Source: Hymenobacter siberiensis (GTDB lineage: Bacteria; Bacteroidota; Bacteroidia; Cytophagales; Hymenobacteraceae). From it: a DNA stretch of 64,000 bases. The notes under the pieces are model-generated. The model was not told where the DNA came from and did no database searches. It was given only the letters and a program-made list of their open reading frames with translations. Each line of letters opens with the position of its first letter. The stretch's first letter is position 1. The stretch covers positions 4,092,001 through 4,156,000 of the forward strand of contig NZ_JAHLZY020000001.1 in the NCBI RefSeq assembly GCF_018967865.2, written 5' to 3'. The position numbers were made by a program, and so were the translations under genes. Shown piece after piece: positions 1 to 7,859 of the stretch.

Positions 1-955
1 TGAAATTGCCGGCCACGTAGTACAGCACCTCATCCGAATCGACGTTGGAGTGGTTGTAGGGGGCCGGAATGCTGAGCGGATGGTAGTCGAACAGCCGCGG
101 CACGAAGGAGCAGATAACGTAATTATGCCCCTCAAATGTCTGATGGACGGGCGGCGGCTGGTGCAGGCGGCCGGTTATCGGCTCAAAATCGTGGATACTG
201 AAGGCGTAGGGGTAGAAATAGCCGTCCCAGCCCACCACGTCGAACGGCGAGTGCGCGTAGGTCAACTCGTGCAGCAGGCCTTCCTTTTTGGTATATACCA
301 GGTAATCGCCTTCCGGGAATTCTTCGGTAATGAGCTCTCTCGGCGGGCGCATGTCGCGCTCGCAGTAGGGCGAGTGCTCCAGCAGCTGGCCGAAGTGGTT
401 GCGGTAGCGCCGCACGGTTTCCACGGGGCTGAACGACTCGATAATCATGAGCCGCACGGGGCCTTCCTCGAAGTGCAGCTGGTGGATAACGGTGCGCGGC
501 ACCACCACATAGTCGCCGGGCTCGAAGGCTACTTTGCCCATCTGGCTCCACAGTTCGCCCCGGCCTTCGTGCACGAAAATCACCTCGTCGGCCTGGGCAT
601 TTTTATAGTAATAGTCCATCCGCTTCTCCGTGGGATTGCAGATGCTCATCGTCACGTCGGCATTGCCGAGCAGGGTTTGGCGGGCGGCCAGGTAGTCACC
701 GCCGGTGCTGGTCTGGGCCAAGGTGCGCAGGTGCTCGGGCTGGAGCGGCCGGTCCTTAATTAGCTTCGGGGCAAAAGGCCGGGGCGTGCCGACGTGCTTA
801 ATCTGGGTCGGCGGATGCACATGGTAGAGCAGCGACGACACGCCGTGAAACCCCAGCGTGCCCACCAGCTGCTCCGAATACAGGGAGCCGTCAGGCTGGC
901 GAAACTGGGTGTGGCGCTTGCGCGGAATCTGGCCGAGGCGGTGGTAATGCGACAT
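1..955 (-). CDS. hmgA: Homogentisate 1,2-dioxygenase (3' end beyond window)
   Basis: The enzyme opens the ring of homogentisate to maleylacetoacetate with a mononuclear Fe(II), in tyrosine and phenylalanine breakdown. Reading leftward from ATG at 955 the protein begins MSHYHRLGQIPRKRH and keeps the family's cupin core, including NPTEKRMDYYYKNAQADEV, GDYVVVPRTVIHQLHF and PYNHSNVDSDEVLYY; the His and Glu of the last block fit the family's iron ligands. About 318 codons are present. Bacterial members of this type run near 385, so the last 65-70 codons and the final His ligand should lie left of the window. It starts 67 bp after the S41 peptidase stop in the same direction and no TAnnTTTG box is visible in the gap, so it may be read through from that gene. 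Confidence 0.93.
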   Translation of the reverse strand, partial: MSHYHRLGQIPRKRHTQFRQPDGSLYSEQLVGTLGFHGVSSLLYHVHPPTQIKHVGTPRPFAPKLIKDRPLQPEHLRTLAQTSTGGDYLAARQTLLGNADVTMSICNPTEKRMDYYYKNAQADEVIFVHEGRGELWSQMGKVAFEPGDYVVVPRTVIHQLHFEEGPVRLMIIESFSPVETVRRYRNHFGQLLEHSPYCERDMRPPRELITEEFPEGDYLVYTKKEGLLHELTYAHSPFDVVGWDGYFYPYAFSIHDFEPITGRLHQPPPVHQTFEGHNYVICSFVPRLFDYHPLSIPAPYNHSNVDSDEVLYYVAGNF

Positions 956-1022
956 AACAAACGAGGGTGGGATGGAGCTGTGAAGTTACGGAACACGGCT
1001 CTGCCCGCGCGAAACTCCTCCC

Positions 1023-2696
1023 CTACTTCCCCAGCAGGGCCAGTTGCGCGGTGCTGTCGCTCACCACGTGCAGGGCGCGCTGCAATTCAGCATCCTGCTC
1101 GCGGAGCACGGTGTAGTAGGCCACGGTGCCGTAGGCGCTGCGGGCAATGTAGGCCTTTAGCTGGTTGCGCAGCAGCGCCGCGCAGCGGCGCACGGCGGCC
1201 GCGTCGGCCTTCACGCCATCCTGGGTGGCCTGGGCGGTCAGGCTCAGCAGCTGCGCATCGGTGATGCGGAAGGTGGCGTTGAACTGCTCAAAGCGCAGGC
1301 CTTCCAGCTCGGCCTTGTGGCCTTGGTAGAAACTCAGGGCGAAGGCGCGGACCACGCCGTGGCTCAGCAGCTTGGTATAGTAAACGGAATGGGCCACCGA
1401 ATCGCGCGGCACGAACACATCGGGCATGATGCCACCGCCGCCATACACGGTGCGGCCGTGGTCGGTGCGAAAGCGCAGCTTGTTGGAAAAGTGGATACTG
1501 TCGGCCGATTGCAGCTCGCCCCGGTCGGAGCGGCCGCTCAGCTCGGCACTGTATTCGGCGTAGTTGGCCCCGTAGGGTTTTTGGATGGAGCGACCGGCCG
1601 GCGTGTAGTAGCGGGCAATGGTGAGGCGCAGCTCGCCGCCGTCGCTCAGGGCGATAGGCTGCTGCACGAGGCCTTTGCCGAAGGTGCGACGGCCCACCAG
1701 CGTGGCGCGGTCGTGGTCCTGCAAGGCACCGGCCACTACTTCGGCGGCCGAGGCGCTCCCTTCATCCACGAGCACAACCAGGGAGCCTTCCTCAAATTCG
1801 CCGGCTACTTTGGCGTAGGTCTGCGAGTCGTACTGGTCGCCCTTGCCGTCGGTGTACACGATTTTGCGCGAGCCGGCGATGAACTCATCGGCCAGGCGGG
1901 TGGCACGGTCGAGGTAGCCGCCGGGGTTGCCGCGCAGGTCCAGCACGAGGCGGGTGAGGCCCTGGCGGCGCAGGTCGGCCAGGGCGGCCTTAAACTCGTC
2001 GTAGGTATTGGAAGCGAAGCGGCTTACTTTAATGTAGCCGGTCTGGTCATCAACCAGGTACGCGGCATCAATCGAGCTATTGGGAATGCTTCTGCGGGCA
2101 ATGCTGAAGCTCAGCGAGCGCGCCAGCCGGTGGCGGCGCAGCTCGATAGCCACGCTGCTGCCCCGGGGGCCGCGCAATAGCTGCGACAGCTGCCCGGAGG
2201 TGAGATGCGCGCCCGAAACCCGCTTGCCGCCGATGCTCAGAATCTGGTCGCCGGCCTGCACGCCGGCCTGCTCGGCCGGGCCACCGCTGAGCGGGGCCAC
2301 TACCGTCACGGTATCGCGGAAGGTGTTGAATTCGACCCCGATGCCGTCGTAGTCGCTTTGCAGGAAAGAATCGGTTTTTTCGCGGTCGCGGGCCGGGATG
2401 TAGACGGAGTGCGGGTCGAGCTTTTCCAGCATCTGGGCCACGGCGTAGTCGGCCAGGCCTTCGGTATCCACGGAATCGGCGTAGTCGCGGTCCACGTAGC
2501 TCAGTATTTCCTTGAAGCGCAGGTAGCCCCGGGCCGTGGCATCGGGGTTTTCCGACGAGGGCTGGAAGGGATTATTGGCCACCAACACGCCGCAGCCCAT
2601 GGCCAGCACCAGCAATAATGCCTGCCGCAGCCAGCCGCGCCGCCCGGAGCCGACGAGCACACCAGTTGCCTGGTTAGCAGGGGTAGAAGTGGGCAT
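1023..2696 (-). CDS. S41-family C-terminal processing peptidase (CtpA/Prc type)
   Basis: Periplasmic serine protease anchored by one N-terminal membrane segment (about residues 24-41). A PDZ domain follows (about 115-190, with GIGVEFN and AGDQILSIGG), then the S41 core. The catalytic dyad is visible: Ser316 in DEGSASAAE and Lys341 in RRTFGKG, at the same 25-residue spacing as in E. coli Prc. The C-terminal 150 residues after GIMPDVFVPRD form a helical extension seen in Bacteroidota members. At 557 residues it has a normal length. A promoter box lies 51 bp upstream (2747-2754). It is probably the first gene of a transcript that continues into hmgA; no functional link between the two is evident. 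The substrate is unknown. Confidence 0.93.
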   Translation of the reverse strand: MPTSTPANQATGVLVGSGRRGWLRQALLLVLAMGCGVLVANNPFQPSSENPDATARGYLRFKEILSYVDRDYADSVDTEGLADYAVAQMLEKLDPHSVYIPARDREKTDSFLQSDYDGIGVEFNTFRDTVTVVAPLSGGPAEQAGVQAGDQILSIGGKRVSGAHLTSGQLSQLLRGPRGSSVAIELRRHRLARSLSFSIARRSIPNSSIDAAYLVDDQTGYIKVSRFASNTYDEFKAALADLRRQGLTRLVLDLRGNPGGYLDRATRLADEFIAGSRKIVYTDGKGDQYDSQTYAKVAGEFEEGSLVVLVDEGSASAAEVVAGALQDHDRATLVGRRTFGKGLVQQPIALSDGGELRLTIARYYTPAGRSIQKPYGANYAEYSAELSGRSDRGELQSADSIHFSNKLRFRTDHGRTVYGGGGIMPDVFVPRDSVAHSVYYTKLLSHGVVRAFALSFYQGHKAELEGLRFEQFNATFRITDAQLLSLTAQATQDGVKADAAAVRRCAALLRNQLKAYIARSAYGTVAYYTVLREQDAELQRALHVVSDSTAQLALLGK

Positions 2697-2746
2697 GCGA
2701 GATAAGCGTAGCGTTAATAATCAATAGGATAGTATTAGATAGAATT

Positions 2747-2776
2747 CAAAATTATTGAAATTTTCCCAGTTTCAAG
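2747..2776 (-). promoter_or_regulatory. Bacteroidota promoter for the S41 peptidase gene
   Basis: On the minus strand the box TAATTTTG (2747-2754) matches the Bacteroidota -7 consensus TAnnTTTG. A CTTG at 2773-2776, 18 bp further upstream, is a 3-of-4 match to the -33 TTTG. This would start transcription about 45 nt before the ATG at 2696. Confidence 0.6.
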
Positions 2777-3040
2777 TGCCGAAAGGTAGCCATTTTCAGA
2801 TTTCTATAATAAATACAACAATTTACGATAAAAGAGCAAAAAAGAACATTTTTAGTGGCAAATTACAATTTTTCGCTTGCTGACCCCCCTTTTAATATCG
2901 ATACAATTTATAATTTTACCCATAATTTTTTAGATGGACTTCGATCAGGCCGGGTGTTTACCCGTTGGACACGGCTTTTTCCGGTTTGAGTGCGGCAGCC
3001 ACCAGACCCCGAAGCAACTACGGCCGGGGCGGCCCGCTGG

Positions 3041-3070
3041 ATTGGGACCTTTCGGCCCGCCGTATCTTTG
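3041..3070 (+). promoter_or_regulatory. Bacteroidota promoter for ruvX
   Basis: TATCTTTG at 3063-3070 is an exact match to TAnnTTTG, with ATTG at 3041-3044 as a 3-of-4 -33 element and an 18-bp spacer. Transcription should begin near 3077, about 49 nt before the ATG at 3126. Its position inside the longer open frame supports the shorter ruvX start. Confidence 0.65.
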
Positions 3071-3125
3071 CGCCCGGCCGCACCGACTGGCTCTTTTCAT
3101 TTCCCTCGCTTTACACCGCCGCCAC

Positions 3126-3551
3126 ATGGGTCGCATCCTTGCCATCGACTACGGAAATAAGCGCGTGGGCCTGGCCGTGACCGACCCGCTGTGCATGATT
3201 GCCTCGCCGCTGGAAACCATTCACAGCAAAGATTTGCTGGCCTACGTGAAGGCCTACCACCTGCGCGAGCCACTGCGCGCCGTGGTAGTGGGCATGCCGC
3301 GCACGCTGCTCAACGAGCCTACCGATGTGACCAGCGCCGTGGTAGGCCTGCTGCGCACGCTGCGCCGCGAGCTGCCCGAGCTGCCCGTTCATGAGCTCGA
3401 CGAGCGGTTTACCTCGCGCATGGCCCACGCCACCATGCTGGCCGGCGGCCTCGGCCAGAAGGCCCGGCGCGACAAGGCCACCGTGGACCGCATCAGTGCC
3501 ACCATTATTCTCCAGTCATTCCTCGAATCGCCGCTGATGCGGGAAGTATAG
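3126..3551 (+). CDS. ruvX: Holliday junction resolvase-like protein RuvX (YqgF)
   Basis: RNase H-fold nuclease of the YqgF family, linked in other bacteria to pre-16S rRNA 5'-end maturation and proposed as a Holliday junction resolvase. The 141-residue protein shows the three acidic motifs of the fold: ILAIDYGNKRVGLAVTDP at the N-terminus, HELDERFTSRMA in the middle and DKATVDRISATIILQ near the end. I chose the ATG at 3126 because the family starts directly at this first strand and the promoter box at 3063-3070 lies inside the open frame that extends further upstream. It is followed by a large inverted repeat and then def, so the two are probably separate transcripts. Confidence 0.93.
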   Translation: MGRILAIDYGNKRVGLAVTDPLCMIASPLETIHSKDLLAYVKAYHLREPLRAVVVGMPRTLLNEPTDVTSAVVGLLRTLRRELPELPVHELDERFTSRMAHATMLAGGLGQKARRDKATVDRISATIILQSFLESPLMREV

Positions 3552-3562
3552 TTGTTTCGTTA

Positions 3563-3663
3563 AACGTCATGCTGAGCGCAGCCGAAGCATCTCGCATGCT
3601 GAAGTATCAATGCTAACCACAACGAAGCAGTAGAGATGCTTCGGCTGTGCTCAGCATGACGTT
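3563..3663. repeat. Inverted repeat, 31-bp arms (CTGAGCGCAGCCGAAGCAT family)
   Basis: Arms at 3563-3593 and 3633-3663 are complementary with one mismatch and enclose a 39-nt spacer. The arms contain the core ATGCTGAGCGCAGCCGAAGC. A related copy sits at 34806-34899, so this is a dispersed palindromic repeat. It fills most of the ruvX-def gap and could also act as a terminator for ruvX, though no T-run follows. Confidence 0.85.
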
Positions 3664-3686
3664 CTGTTTTAAAACTGACCATTACC

Positions 3687-4295
3687 ATGATTTACTCCAT
3701 TGTTGCCATCGGCGACCCCGTCCTCAAGACCAAAGCCAAAAACATTGCCCCCGACCTGCCGGCCGCTGAGCTCAAGCAGCTGATTGCCGACATGTACGAA
3801 ACCATGTACTCGGCCAGCGGCGTAGGCCTGGCGGCGCCCCAGGTGGGCAAAGCCGTGCGCCTGTTCGTGATGGATTCGGGCCCGATGGTGGACCTCGACG
3901 AGGAAGACCTGGCCGAGCTGGAAGAAGGCGAAGTGCCCGAGCCGGCCGTGAAGCGCGCCTTCATCAACCCCCAAATGGTGAGCGAAACCGGCGAGGAATG
4001 GGGCTTCGAGGAAGGCTGCCTGAGCATCCCGGGGGTGCGGGAGCTGGTGACGCGCCACGCCGACATCGTGCTGCGCTACGAGGATGAAAACCGCCAGGTG
4101 CACGAGGAAGCTTTCTCGGGCATGGCCGCCCGCGTCATTCAGCACGAGTACGACCACCTGGAAGGCATCCTGTTCACCGACAAGCTCTCGGGCTTTAAGA
4201 AGCAGCTGCTAAAGGGCAAGCTGGCCCGCATTAGCAAGGGCGATGTGCGGCACGAGTACCGCATGAAGTTCGTGGGTGACGGGCGGCGGCGGTAG
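3687..4295 (+). CDS. def: Peptide deformylase
   Basis: Removes the formyl group from the initiator Met of new proteins; a cytoplasmic metalloenzyme. All three family motifs are present in the 202-residue product: GVGLAAPQVG (residues 45-54), EEGCLSIPGV with metal-binding Cys111, and QHEYDHLEG with ligands His153 and His157 and catalytic Glu154. An acidic loop (about residues 66-87, DLDEEDLAELEEGEVPEP) lengthens the region between motifs 1 and 2; insertions there are common in Bacteroidota. The start ATG is at 3687, just after the inverted repeat, and a clear terminator follows the stop. Confidence 0.97.
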   Translation: MIYSIVAIGDPVLKTKAKNIAPDLPAAELKQLIADMYETMYSASGVGLAAPQVGKAVRLFVMDSGPMVDLDEEDLAELEEGEVPEPAVKRAFINPQMVSETGEEWGFEEGCLSIPGVRELVTRHADIVLRYEDENRQVHEEAFSGMAARVIQHEYDHLEGILFTDKLSGFKKQLLKGKLARISKGDVRHEYRMKFVGDGRRR

Positions 4296-4326
4296 GCCGT
4301 AAAGCCGGTCAAATTACTATGACAGC

Positions 4327-4363
4327 AAAACTGGCATACCCTGGGCGGTATGCCAGTTTTTTT
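4327..4363 (+). terminator. Intrinsic terminator after def
   Basis: AAAACTGGCATACC (4327-4340) pairs with GGTATGCCAGTTTT after a 6-nt loop, and the stem runs into a T-tract. It is a textbook intrinsic terminator 32 bp after the def stop. Confidence 0.9.
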
Positions 4364-4438
4364 CGTTTTTACTGGCATATCCGGCGATAGCACTAACTGA
4401 AAGCATGATTCCGGCCCACGTTCCGTACCTTGTTAGCC

Positions 4439-5416
4439 GTGAAAAAATACGGCTACCTGCTCCTGATTTGTTTGCCCCTGCTCTTTGTTGCCCGCCAGGC
4501 GCAGGCGTGGGGCTTTTTTGGCCACCGCCTTCTGAACCGGCTGGCTGTGTACACGTTGCCGCCGGGCATGATTGGCTTTTACAAGGCCAATATTGACTAC
4601 TTAACGGTGAACGCCACGCGGCCCGACTCGCGGCGTACGGTGGTACCGGGCGAGGCCCCCAAGCACTTCCTCGACGTGGACCGCTACGGCGACAGCGCCG
4701 AGTTTAAGCTGCCGCGCAAGTATGCCGATGCCGTGGCCCACTACGGCGAGGACTCGCTGCTGCGCCACGGCATTGTGCCCTGGAACGTGGTGAGCATGAA
4801 AAACCAGCTCACCGCCGCCTTCAAGGCCAAGGATACCGACCGCATTCTGAGCCTTTCGGCTGATATGGGCCACTACGTGGCCGATGCCTGCGTGCCGCTG
4901 CACACCACCCGCAACTACAACGGCCAGCTCACGAACCAGCGCGGCATCCATGGCCTGTGGGAATCGCGCCTGCCCGAGCTGCTGAGCGCCGACTACGACC
5001 TGTTCAGCGGCAAGGCTGAATACCTGGAGCGGCCCAGCGACGCGATTTGGGCCGCCATCGTCCGCTCGCACGCGGCCGTCGATTCGGTCCTGCGGTTCGA
5101 GAAACAGCTCACCGCCGAGTACCAGGAGGACCAGAAATTTGGCTATGAGCAGCGCGGCAGCCAGACGGTGCGGGCCTACTCGCGCGAGTTCAGCAAGACC
5201 TACCACGCCCGGCTCAATGGCCAGGTCGAGCGGCAGCTGCGCTACGCGGCGGCCCTCATCGGCGATTTCTGGTTTACCTGCTGGGTAGATGGCGGCTCGC
5301 CTGATTTGCGCCAGCTGCCCTACACGCCCTCGACCAAAGAGCAGCAGCGGCTGGAGCTGGAAGCCAAACAAACGGCCGGCACGCCGGTGTCGGCCGCGCC
5401 GGGCCACGACGAGTAG
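4439..5416 (+). CDS. Secreted S1/P1-nuclease-like zinc-dependent hydrolase
   Basis: Probably a periplasmic or secreted trinuclear-zinc enzyme of the S1/P1 nuclease / zinc-dependent phospholipase C fold. A signal peptide (KKYGYLLLICLPLLFVARQA) ends at a likely AQA cleavage site, giving a mature N-terminus WGFFGHR; in P1 nuclease the N-terminal Trp and the His at position 6 bind zinc, and both fit here. Further ligand-like blocks are PKHFLDVDRYG, ADMGHYVADACVPLH and HGLWESRLPE. The substrate (nucleic acid or phospholipid) cannot be told. I prefer the GTG at 4439, which starts directly at the signal peptide; a TTG at 4430 is also in frame. A weak TACCTTGT box (4426-4433) ends only six bases upstream. 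Confidence 0.8.
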   Translation: MKKYGYLLLICLPLLFVARQAQAWGFFGHRLLNRLAVYTLPPGMIGFYKANIDYLTVNATRPDSRRTVVPGEAPKHFLDVDRYGDSAEFKLPRKYADAVAHYGEDSLLRHGIVPWNVVSMKNQLTAAFKAKDTDRILSLSADMGHYVADACVPLHTTRNYNGQLTNQRGIHGLWESRLPELLSADYDLFSGKAEYLERPSDAIWAAIVRSHAAVDSVLRFEKQLTAEYQEDQKFGYEQRGSQTVRAYSREFSKTYHARLNGQVERQLRYAAALIGDFWFTCWVDGGSPDLRQLPYTPSTKEQQRLELEAKQTAGTPVSAAPGHDE

Positions 5417-5504
5417 CTTGTAGCACATGCTTTAGCTTGTGCCGGCATGGAGCAGGAGCGATTTATCCGTTCATTCGGGCACAAGCTAAAGCATGTGCTA
5501 CAAG
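5417..5504. repeat. Perfect 27-bp inverted repeat between convergent genes
   Basis: CTTGTAGCACATGCTTTAGC... (5417-5443) is exactly complementary to 5478-5504. The left arm begins at the base after the stop codon of the upstream gene, and the right arm covers the stop codon (5498-5500) of the convergent channel gene. It probably terminates transcription from both sides. Confidence 0.85.
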
Positions 5505-6406
5505 GCTTCCGTCCGGTGCACCATATCCAGGTCCAGCACGGCGATGCCGTCGTTGCCCACTTCGTAGGCGCGGATGAAGCGGCGGTGCCACTCAATCTCG
5601 TCGTGGGTGTAGGAGTTGCGGGCGTGCACGTCCTGGGCAAAGGTGTCGTCGTAGGCTTTGAGCTGGATAATGATTTCGATGTCGAGGCGCTCATAATCAA
5701 CTACTAGCAAGCCGTGGAGCGGGCTTTCGGGGGTGATGTCGTGCACGATGGTCCAGCTTAGGGGGAAAAAGCTGATGGCGCTGCGCTCGAGCGGCAGCAG
5801 GGCGTAGGCCTGGTCATTGGTGGTGGGGTGCACGGTTTTGAGCAGTACGCGGGCTTGCAGGTCGATGAGGATATTGTTGCGCTGGTTGGCGATACGGAAC
5901 TGCAGGCAGGGCGTGCCGTCGGCCCGGCGGCTGATGATGGCCGTGCGGCTGAAATGAATGCGCGCCGTGGGCCGCGAAAACCGCCCATACAGCAAGCCCG
6001 TGGCCAGTGCGAAGGTGAGCACGCCCACCAGCGCCTCTACGCTGCTGAGGAAGCCGGTGGCATTGGTGCCCGGGTACACATGCCCGTAGCCGACGGACGT
6101 GAACGTCTGGATGGAGAAAAACAGGGCACTTAGGAAATCCTGCATGGCCCCGCGCGGGGCGGCCACGCCGAGCAGGTCTTCGAGGCCCAGGGCCATGTAG
6201 GCCCCGGCAAAGGCCACATTCAGCACCGTAAAAAACACCACGACCATGCCAATAAACGGCCCCCAGTCCATCTGGATTAGCCATTGGTAGGGGTCGTGGC
6301 GGTGGGGGCCGCCGCGCCGCCGCACATTGAACGAGCCGTCGTGGTTGATGGCCCGCCGGGTGCGGCGCGAGAATTTTTCACCAATACCGGGGTCGAGGGT
6401 GGGCAT
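5498..6406 (-). CDS. Inward-rectifier (KirBac-type) potassium channel
   Basis: Inner-membrane K+ channel with the two-helix Kir layout in 302 residues: TM1 about 48-75, a pore loop with selectivity filter TSVGYGHVYPG (about 103-113), TM2 about 121-140, then a cytoplasmic immunoglobulin-like domain that begins with RFSRPTARIHFS. The filter reads SVGYG where characterised KirBac channels have TVGYG, and the residue before the pore helix end is Gln (SIQTF) where KirBac has Glu. I chose ATG 6406, not an upstream start at 6529, because an exact promoter box at 6450-6457 lies inside the longer frame. Convergent with the S1/P1-like gene. Confidence 0.9.
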   Translation of the reverse strand: MPTLDPGIGEKFSRRTRRAINHDGSFNVRRRGGPHRHDPYQWLIQMDWGPFIGMVVVFFTVLNVAFAGAYMALGLEDLLGVAAPRGAMQDFLSALFFSIQTFTSVGYGHVYPGTNATGFLSSVEALVGVLTFALATGLLYGRFSRPTARIHFSRTAIISRRADGTPCLQFRIANQRNNILIDLQARVLLKTVHPTTNDQAYALLPLERSAISFFPLSWTIVHDITPESPLHGLLVVDYERLDIEIIIQLKAYDDTFAQDVHARNSYTHDEIEWHRRFIRAYEVGNDGIAVLDLDMVHRTEAL

Positions 6407-6449
6407 GTGAGGGGGTGCGTACGTTGGATGAAACTGGTAAATACCCGGC

Positions 6450-6457
6450 CAAAAGTA
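6450..6457 (-). promoter_or_regulatory. -7 promoter box for the Kir channel gene
   Basis: Minus-strand TACTTTTG is an exact TAnnTTTG match 43 bp upstream of the chosen ATG at 6406. No convincing -33 TTTG is seen at the expected distance. Confidence 0.55.
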
Positions 6458-6633
6458 ATTGTACAAAAGAACGCGCTGCTCGTCACACGTTCGCGTCGCC
6501 AAAGCAGCTACGTCGTTTTGGTATCTCAATCAGCTTATTGCAGCAGGAAAGACACTGGCGCAGGCGCAGGTTTCCTGGCATAGGGTTCGCTGCCGACCTT
6601 TGAGGCTCCAATCACCACTTACCCTGGCCGCGC

Positions 6634-7650
6634 ATGCACATTCTGCTGATTGAAGACGACCCCCGGCTTTCGACCCTCATCAAGCGGGGGCTGGAGGAAG
6701 AACAGCTGACCGTGACCGTGGCCGCCGACGGCGAGCGCGGCCAGGAGCTGGCCCTCGCGCAGCCCTTCGACCTCATTATTCTCGACGTGATTCTGCCCCA
6801 CCGCAGCGGGCTGGAGGTGCTGGCCCCCATCGCGGCCCTCAACGGCCAGATGGAAAGCATCTCGGCCCACGACCTGCACCGGCGGGTGGCCGAAAACCTA
6901 TCGGGCCGCGAGCAGGACGAACTCTCACGCCTGGCCCACACCTTCAACCGCCTGCTCGACCGCCTCGAAAGCAGCTTCGACGGCCAGCGCGCCTTCGTGC
7001 GCAATGCCTCGCACGAGCTGCGCACGCCGCTGGCCGCCAGCATCGGCGAGGCCCAGCTGGCACTGGCCCGCGAGCGCGAGCCCGCCGCCTACCGCGCCGC
7101 CCTGCACGCGCTGCTCACCGACCTCACCCAGCTCAACGCCCTGCTCAACCACCTGCTGGAGCTGGCCCAGGCCGAAACCCCGCTGCCCGAGTACAACACC
7201 CGCATTCGGGTTGATGAGCTACTGGCCGAGGCCTGTGCTGCCATTGCCCCGGACCAGCGCCCGCGCCTGCGCCTGCACACCGGCCACCTCCCCGCCGAGC
7301 CCGAGCAGCTGGAGCTTACCGGCAACCGCACCCTGCTCAACAGTGCCCTCATCAACCTGCTCGAAAACGCGCTGAAATACTCGGAGCCCCAGCCCGTGGC
7401 CGTTGAGCTGGAATACGAACCCGGGGGCGTGCGCCTGCGCATCCGCGACGAAGGAATCGGCATTGCGGCAGCAGATTTGCCGCAGGTGTTCCAGCCGTTT
7501 TTCCGGGCCGGCAATGCCCGGCCGGTGACGGGCCATGGCGTGGGCCTGCCGCTGGCCCGCAAAATCATTGAGCAGCACGGCGGCCAGCTGGAGCTAACCT
7601 CGCAGCTGGGCCACGGCACCACCGTGGAAGTGCACCTGCCTACGGCCTAA
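6634..7650 (+). CDS. Fused fragment: truncated receiver domain joined to histidine kinase core
   Basis: The frame starts as an OmpR-family response regulator (MHILLIEDDPRLSTLIKRGL, acidic pair Asp8/Asp9, phospho-accepting Asp51 in LIILDVILP) but stops being a receiver after helix 3, around residue 62. It continues directly as the second half of a HAMP domain (APIAALNGQMESISAHDLHRRV), then a HisKA dimerisation domain with His127 in NASHELRTPL, and a complete HATPase domain with N-box NLLENALKYS, G1 DEGIGI and G2 GHGVGLPLA. Missing are the rest of the receiver, the DNA-binding domain, and the kinase's membrane and sensor parts. This is what an in-frame deletion across adjacent CusR/CusS-type genes would leave. 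If made, it would be a soluble kinase without input. It precedes a broken efflux-adaptor gene. Confidence 0.85.
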   Translation: MHILLIEDDPRLSTLIKRGLEEEQLTVTVAADGERGQELALAQPFDLIILDVILPHRSGLEVLAPIAALNGQMESISAHDLHRRVAENLSGREQDELSRLAHTFNRLLDRLESSFDGQRAFVRNASHELRTPLAASIGEAQLALAREREPAAYRAALHALLTDLTQLNALLNHLLELAQAETPLPEYNTRIRVDELLAEACAAIAPDQRPRLRLHTGHLPAEPEQLELTGNRTLLNSALINLLENALKYSEPQPVAVELEYEPGGVRLRIRDEGIGIAAADLPQVFQPFFRAGNARPVTGHGVGLPLARKIIEQHGGQLELTSQLGHGTTVEVHLPTA

Positions 7651-7859
7651 CCCTGTACCATGAACGCTGCGTTTAAGTGCTTGCTCCAAATTAAACAGTT
7701 GATACATTTTACATAACTAACTGATAGTAAACAAGAAATACAAGGACTATCAGCTAAAAGCTAATGGTTCGGCACTTAGGTCACCTATTAATGCGTTTCT
7801 AATCGCATTCTGAATGACTTGCCGGTAGCCTTGCAGCAGTTTAACCACTGCCGCGCTCC

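Larger units (their letters stand above)
2697..3125. other. AT-rich divergent intergenic region
   Basis: This 429-bp gap lies between the leftward S41 gene and the rightward ruvX gene. Its middle (about 2710-2935) is clearly AT-rich compared with both flanks and holds short A and T runs. It carries the leftward promoter box at 2747-2754 and the rightward box at 3063-3070. Open frames reading into ruvX from upstream exist, but they run through the promoter and match nothing, so I see no additional gene here. Confidence 0.7.
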
